This document shows, piece after piece, positions 38,526 through 42,337 of a stretch of DNA of 42,337 nt. The notes below the pieces were generated by a model. That model saw only the letters and a list, made by a program, of their open reading frames with translations, did no database searches and was not told the DNA's origin. The position numbers and the translations under genes are program-made. Source of the stretch: Achromobacter veterisilvae (GTDB lineage Bacteria; Pseudomonadota; Gammaproteobacteria; Burkholderiales; Burkholderiaceae_B); NCBI RefSeq assembly GCF_900496975.1, contig NZ_UFQC01000050.1:1-42337 (forward strand), given 5' to 3'. Each line of letters begins with the position of its first letter. The stretch's first letter is position 1.

Positions 38526-38639
38526 CGTCCGCGGCGGGCGCGTGGACACGCCCCGGGTATTCGATAGGATTTATTGCTGATTGTTACGGTATACTTTTCC
38601 GCTGCTTGTATCGGGACGTCCCAGAAAGGAGCGCTACGC

Positions 38640-38798
38640 ATGGTAATGATGTTGCCTTTCCTGACCGGCCTGGTCGCCGTGTGGTTCGGGATGCTTGGAA
38701 AGCGCCGCCCCTGCGTGACCTTCTGGCTGCTCACCCTGGCGATCTTCGCCGCCTGGTGCCAATACCACATGACCAGCCCGCTGGCGCTGTCGTTCTAA
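38640..38798 (+). CDS. DUF5993-family small membrane protein
   Basis: A 52-residue protein with two predicted membrane helices (LPFLTGLVAVWFGMLG and TFWLLTLAIFAAWCQYHM) joined by GKRRPCV, with two Cys. Size, topology and position directly before dsbB fit DUF5993. It starts at ATG 38640 behind AAGGAG and a TATACT -10-like element at 38590-38595. It ends 10 bases before the dsbB start, so both are co-transcribed. A role in helping or tuning DsbB is inferred from pairing only. Confidence 0.8.
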   Translation: MVMMLPFLTGLVAVWFGMLGKRRPCVTFWLLTLAIFAAWCQYHMTSPLALSF

Positions 38799-38808
38799 GG
38801 GTCGGACG

Positions 38809-39381
38809 ATGATCTTTTCCCGCAATCCCGCGCGCGGCTCCCGCATTCTGAACGGCCTGGCGCTGCTGGGCGTCACCGCCGCCCTGGGCATGGCGTTCTT
38901 CTGGCAGTTCGTCTACGACGAACTGCCGTGCCCGTTGTGCCTGCTGCAGCGCGTCGCCCTGGTCCTGGCCGGCGTGGGGTTCCTGCTGAACCTGCGGCTG
39001 GGCCCATCTCCGATGCACTACGCGATGAGCATCGCGGCCGCGCTGGGCGGCATGCTGGTCTCGGGCCGGCAGGTGCTCCTGCACATCGCGCCGGGCGATC
39101 CCGGCTACGGCGCGCCGCTGCTGGGCCTGCACTTCTACACCTGGGCATTCATCGCCTTCGCGGCCATCATCGCGTTCTGCGCCGTGATGCTGTCGGTCGA
39201 CCGCAAGTGGGGCGACAGCATGCTGAAAAAGCCGGTGTCGGCCCTGGGCGTCCTGGTCATGGTCCTGTTTCTCATCGTGACGCTGGGCAACGTCGGCAGC
39301 ACGACGCTGGAGTGCGGCTTCGGGCCTTGCCCGGACGATCCCACCACCTATCTGTGGCTGGATTCCGGCGCGTCGCGATAG
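38809..39381 (+). CDS. dsbB: Disulfide bond formation protein B (DsbB-like)
   Basis: A 190-residue inner-membrane protein with four helices. The first periplasmic loop holds the quinone-linked pair LPCPLCLLQR (Cys41, Cys44), and a second pair lies near the C-terminus in LECGFGPCPDDP (Cys169, Cys174) rather than in the usual second periplasmic loop. DsbB reoxidises periplasmic DsbA and passes electrons to quinones. The position of the second pair and the length fit the DsbB/DsbI-like family with C-terminal cysteines. No dsbA is beside it. It follows the DUF5993 gene by 10 bases. Confidence 0.85.
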   Translation: MIFSRNPARGSRILNGLALLGVTAALGMAFFWQFVYDELPCPLCLLQRVALVLAGVGFLLNLRLGPSPMHYAMSIAAALGGMLVSGRQVLLHIAPGDPGYGAPLLGLHFYTWAFIAFAAIIAFCAVMLSVDRKWGDSMLKKPVSALGVLVMVLFLIVTLGNVGSTTLECGFGPCPDDPTTYLWLDSGASR

Positions 39382-39484
39382 CCGTTCGCCCTCCCGGTTA
39401 AAATACCCGGTTTCGCGGCCTGGTTCCGCGGTCCTCCGACTTTCCGCGGCCCGGCGCCGCGGGCTCAACATTCAGACACCGGTT

Positions 39485-40006
39485 ATGACAGCCAAGACTT
39501 CCGCAGCGGCAGAGGCCACCCCAGTGGTGGGCGTGATTATGGGTTCTTCCAGCGATTGGGAGGTCATGAAGCACGCGGTCACCATGCTGGAGGACTTCGG
39601 CGTGCCCTGCGAGGCGCGCGTGATTTCCGCGCACCGCATGCCGCAGGACATGGCCGACTACGGCGCCGCCGCGCATGGGCGCGGCCTGCGCGGCATCATC
39701 GCCGGCGCCGGCGGCGCGGCGCATCTGCCGGGCATGATGGCGGCGCTGACCGAAGTGCCGGTGTTCGGCGTGCCGGTGCCGTCCAAGTACCTGCGCGGCG
39801 AGGACTCGCTGCTGTCGATCGTGCAGATGCCCAAGGGCGTGCCGGTGGCCACCTTCGCCATCGGCGAGGCCGGGGCCGCCAACGCGGCGCTGCACGTGAT
39901 CGCCACCCTGGCGGGCACCGACGCCGGCCTGCACAAGAAGCTGGTGGCGTTCCGCGCCCGCCAGACGCAGGCCGCGCGCGACATGAAGGTTCCGCCCGAG
40001 GCCTGA
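39485..40006 (+). CDS. purE: N5-carboxyaminoimidazole ribonucleotide mutase PurE
   Basis: A 173-residue class I PurE that converts N5-CAIR to CAIR in purine synthesis. The phosphate-binding start VVGVIMGSSSDWEVMKHA, the catalytic His block VISAHRMPQ, and IAGAGGAAHLPGM are all present; the enzyme is an octamer in the cytoplasm. The final 15 residues are basic. A -10-like TAAAAT at 39399-39404 lies 80 bases upstream. It is followed by purK after 5 bases. Confidence 0.95.
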   Translation: MTAKTSAAAEATPVVGVIMGSSSDWEVMKHAVTMLEDFGVPCEARVISAHRMPQDMADYGAAAHGRGLRGIIAGAGGAAHLPGMMAALTEVPVFGVPVPSKYLRGEDSLLSIVQMPKGVPVATFAIGEAGAANAALHVIATLAGTDAGLHKKLVAFRARQTQAARDMKVPPEA

Positions 40007-40011
40007 CCAGA

Positions 40012-41202
40012 ATGACTCAATCCACTGCTTTCACGATCGCGCCCGGCGGCTGGCTGGGCTTGCTGGGGGGCGGCCAGTTGGGCCGCATGTTCTGCCATGC
40101 GGCGCAAAGCCTGGGCTACAAGGTCGCCGTGCTGGATCCGGCGGCGGAATGCCCGGCCGGCATGGTGGCCGACCTGCACATCCAGGCCGCCTACGACGAC
40201 GAGGACGGCCTGGCCCGCCTTGCCCAGACCTGTCAGGCCGTGACGACCGAATTCGAGAACGTGCCCGCCGACAGCCTGCGCACCCTTGCCACCCGCTGCC
40301 GCGTGAGCCCCGCCGGGGACGCCGTGGCCATCGTGCAGGACCGCATCGCCGAAAAGACCTTCATCGCATCGCAGGGCATTCCCGTGGCGCCGCACGCGGC
40401 CATCCGCAGCGAAGCCGACCTGCGCGCCGCGCCGGACAGCCTGTTCCCCGGCATCCTGAAAGTGGCCCGCCTGGGCTACGACGGCAAGGGCCAGGCCCGC
40501 ATCGGCACGCGCGAGGAAGCGCTGGCCGCTTTCGCCGAATTCGGCGGCGTGGCCTGCGTGCTGGAAGCGCTGATGCCCCTGGACTACGAGATCTCGGTGG
40601 TGCTCGCGCGCGGCTTCGACGGCGCCAGCGTGGTGTTTCCCGTGGCGCGCAACGTGCACCGCGACGGCATCCTGGCGGTCTCCACCGCCGCGCCGGTCCA
40701 GCAGGACGCGGCCCATGCCGAACGCCAGGCCCGCGCGACGCGGGCGGCGCAATCCATTGCGCAGGGCCTGGGCTACCACGGCGTGCTGTGCGTGGAATTC
40801 TTCGTGCTCAAGGACGGCAGCCTGATCGTCAACGAAATCGCGCCGCGTCCGCACAATAGCGGCCACTACACGATGGACGCCTGCCTCACCAGCCAGTTCG
40901 AGCAGCAGGCGCGCGCCATGGCCGGCCTGCCGCTGGGCGGCACCGACCTGCTGGCGCCCGCGGTCATGCTGAACCTCCTGGGCGACATCTGGTATCCGTC
41001 GGCCGCCGCGACGGCGCAGCGCGAGCCCGACTGGCCGGCCGCGCTGGCGGTGCCCACGGCCAAGCTCCATCTGTACGGCAAGCGCGAAGCGCGCCGCGGC
41101 CGCAAGATGGGCCACATCACCATCGTGGCGCCCACCGTGCAGCAGGCCCGCGACGACGCCGCCCGCGTGGCGGCGGCGCTGGGCATGCAGGCTCCCGAGT
41201 AA
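40012..41202 (+). CDS. purK: N5-carboxyaminoimidazole ribonucleotide synthase PurK
   Basis: A 396-residue ATP-grasp enzyme that makes N5-CAIR from AIR, bicarbonate and ATP, feeding PurE. Blocks: GWLGLLGGGQLGRMFCHAAQ (N-terminal Rossmann domain), TEFENVPADSL, the ATP-grasp ARLGYDGKGQ, and metal-site VNEIAPRPHNSGHYTMDAC. Starts 5 bases after the purE stop behind GAGGCCTGACCAGA. Operon purE-purK-tsaC. Confidence 0.95.
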   Translation: MTQSTAFTIAPGGWLGLLGGGQLGRMFCHAAQSLGYKVAVLDPAAECPAGMVADLHIQAAYDDEDGLARLAQTCQAVTTEFENVPADSLRTLATRCRVSPAGDAVAIVQDRIAEKTFIASQGIPVAPHAAIRSEADLRAAPDSLFPGILKVARLGYDGKGQARIGTREEALAAFAEFGGVACVLEALMPLDYEISVVLARGFDGASVVFPVARNVHRDGILAVSTAAPVQQDAAHAERQARATRAAQSIAQGLGYHGVLCVEFFVLKDGSLIVNEIAPRPHNSGHYTMDACLTSQFEQQARAMAGLPLGGTDLLAPAVMLNLLGDIWYPSAAATAQREPDWPAALAVPTAKLHLYGKREARRGRKMGHITIVAPTVQQARDDAARVAAALGMQAPE

Positions 41203-41211
41203 GCGCGCCGG

Positions 41212-42264
41212 ATGAACGCCTTGTCCACCCCAGGTTCCGCCAGCGCCGCGGAGATCGCCCAGGCCGCCCAGCGCCTGCTGGACGGCGAATTGGCCGCGTT
41301 TCCCACCGAGACCGTCTACGGCCTGGGCGCGGACGCCGAAAACCCGCAGGCGGTGGCCAGGATCTACGCGGCCAAGGGCCGGCCTTCGAATCATCCCGTC
41401 ATCGTGCACATCGCGCCGCAAGGCGACGTGTCGTACTGGGCGGCGGAAGTGCCGCCGGAGGCGCGCCTGCTGATCGACGCGTTCTGGCCCGGCCCCTTGA
41501 CCCTGATCCTCAAGCGCGCCCCGCGCATCGCCGATACGGTGAGCGGCGGGCAGGACAGCATCGGCATCCGCTGCCCGTCGCATCCCGTGGCGCAGGCGCT
41601 CCTGGCGGCCTTCGCCGCGGGCAAGCCGAACGGGCAGGGCGGCGTGGCCGCGCCGTCGGCCAACAAATTCGGCCAGGTGTCGCCCACGCGGGCCGAACAC
41701 GTCCGCGGCGAATTCCCCGAAGAGGTCGCCGCCGGCATGCCGGTGCTGGAAGGCGGAGCGTCGGAAGTGGGCATCGAATCCACCATCCTCGACCTGTCGC
41801 GCCTGGACCGCGGCGCCGGCCCGGTGCTGCTGCGTCCCGGCCACATCAGCGCCGCGCAGATCGAAGCCGTGCTGGGCGTGCAGGTGTTCGCGCCGGACGC
41901 CGCCGCGCCGCGCGCCTCGGGCACGCTGAAGGCGCACTACGCCCCGCGCACCGCGCTGGAACTGGCGTCCGACGCGCGCATGAGCGACGTGGCGCAGGGC
42001 CGCGGCCTGCCCGAAGGCCGGGTGGTGGTTGTGGCCTACGGCCCGGCGCCGGCCGTGCTCGATCCCCGGGTGCAATGGCAACCCGTGCCCGCCGATCCTG
42101 CGCGCTACGCGCAGGCGCTGTATGGCCTGCTGCGCGATCTGGACAAGCAGGGCTATGCGCGCATCATCGTGCAGGCGCCTCCGGCCACCGATGCGTGGCA
42201 CGCGGTCAACGACCGCATCGGCCGCGCCGCCGCGGCCTTCACGCTGGACACGACGGATTTGTAG
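41212..42264 (+). CDS. tsaC: L-threonylcarbamoyladenylate synthase (TsaC/Sua5 type)
   Basis: A 350-residue two-domain Sua5 protein. The N-terminal YrdC domain carries FPTETVYGLGADAENPQAVARIYAAKGRPSNHP with Lys-Gly-Arg-Pro for substrate binding, and VAAPSANKFGQVSPT. A C-terminal Sua5 domain follows GTLKAHYAPRTALEL. It makes threonylcarbamoyl-AMP from Thr, bicarbonate and ATP for the t6A modification of tRNA. The start is 9 bases after purK. It ends 3 bases from the stop of a convergent frame at the window edge. Confidence 0.93.
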   Translation: MNALSTPGSASAAEIAQAAQRLLDGELAAFPTETVYGLGADAENPQAVARIYAAKGRPSNHPVIVHIAPQGDVSYWAAEVPPEARLLIDAFWPGPLTLILKRAPRIADTVSGGQDSIGIRCPSHPVAQALLAAFAAGKPNGQGGVAAPSANKFGQVSPTRAEHVRGEFPEEVAAGMPVLEGGASEVGIESTILDLSRLDRGAGPVLLRPGHISAAQIEAVLGVQVFAPDAAAPRASGTLKAHYAPRTALELASDARMSDVAQGRGLPEGRVVVVAYGPAPAVLDPRVQWQPVPADPARYAQALYGLLRDLDKQGYARIIVQAPPATDAWHAVNDRIGRAAAAFTLDTTDL

Positions 42265-42267
42265 ATT

Positions 42268-42336
42268 CTATGGTTTCACGCAAGCCTGCTTGGCCAGGAA
42301 GAGTTCTTGGTCGAAGGGTTTGCGTGATTTCCATAC
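42268..42336 (-). CDS. C-terminal end of an unidentified protein, possibly a transposase (partial)
   Basis: The last 22 codons of a minus-strand frame that enters from the right edge: VWKSRKPFDQELFLAKQACVKP in two parts, VWKSRKPFDQ then ELFLAKQACVKP, before TAG at 42268-42270. The K-P-F-D and L-F-L-A-K-Q pattern is like the C-termini of some transposases, but the piece is too short to assign. Base composition here is less GC-rich than in the neighbours, which fits an inserted element. Confidence 0.35.
   Translation of the reverse strand, partial: VWKSRKPFDQELFLAKQACVKP
42276..42327. repeat. Imperfect inverted repeat at the right edge
   Basis: TCACGCAAGCC (42276-42286) and GGTTTGCGTGA (42317-42327) are inverted copies with one mismatch, 30 bases apart. 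They lie within the partial minus-strand frame just after tsaC. They could be part of an insertion-sequence end or a terminator for tsaC. Confidence 0.35.
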
Positions 42337-42337
42337 G

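Noticed and set aside
39658..42201. 847-codon minus-strand open frame opposite purE, purK and tsaC
   Set aside because: Antisense shadow; the plus-strand genes are unmistakable.
1..42337. tRNA, rRNA or CRISPR features
   Set aside because: No cloverleaf-like sequence ending in CCA, no rRNA segments, and no regularly spaced direct repeats were seen.

Overview
The window is about 42 kb of very GC-rich DNA, densely packed on both strands. It looks like the chromosome of an Alcaligenaceae betaproteobacterium of the Bordetella/Achromobacter type. Pointers are a DUF3141 PHA-synthase-like protein, a Bug-family solute receptor, a second long-form infA and a PitA/YfcF/Mog set close to other proteobacterial proteins. 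No tRNA, rRNA or CRISPR array was seen. The placement is an inference from gene content and composition.

Layout. 1-4.5 kb: a DUF3141 protein (cut by the left edge) with a strong promoter and palindromic operator, then a VOC protein, the YfcF glutathione transferase, a DHCW cupin and a GNAT acetyltransferase, all on the minus strand. 4.6-7.1 kb: cbpA-cbpM behind a possible heat-shock promoter, then the amino-acid exporter pair azlC-azlD. 7.1-10.7 kb, minus strand: a DsbA-fold protein, the phosphate transporter pitA, and a two-gene unit of dltD plus a 41-residue DltX-like microprotein. 11-14.6 kb: mog, a small lipoprotein, a Tat-exported M23 peptidase, a small unknown protein, infA, and a GFA enzyme.

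14.8-31.9 kb is dominated by a complete carbon-phosphorus lyase system in two blocks. The first is the uptake operon phnCDE. A separate island follows: gamma-glutamyltransferase, Bug receptor and GAF protein, with a divergent LysR regulator. The second block holds the minus-strand unit phnM-like/DUF1045/phnN, the repressor gene phnF, and the plus-strand operon phnGHIJKLM with a MOSC gene at its end. Matching TCTAGAC sites lie upstream of both units flanking phnF and are probably PhnF operators. PhnCDE imports phosphonate; PhnGHIL with PhnM makes ribose 1-phosphonate 5-phosphate; PhnJ breaks the C-P bond; the DUF1045 protein (2H phosphoesterase fold) probably replaces the absent PhnP; PhnN makes PRPP.

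32-42.3 kb: two unknown small proteins, a frameshifted dicarboxylate/amino-acid symporter, an SMP-30 lactonase-like protein, class II fructose-bisphosphate aldolase, a second GFA protein, purC, a DUF5993-dsbB pair, and purE-purK-tsaC. The right edge holds the end of an unidentified minus-strand reading frame, possibly a transposase.

Most noteworthy are the isolated dltD/DltX-like pair, the two divergent PhnM paralogues, the operator-overlapped promoter of the DUF3141 gene, the 15-bp hairpin between phnD and phnE, and the symporter frameshift.
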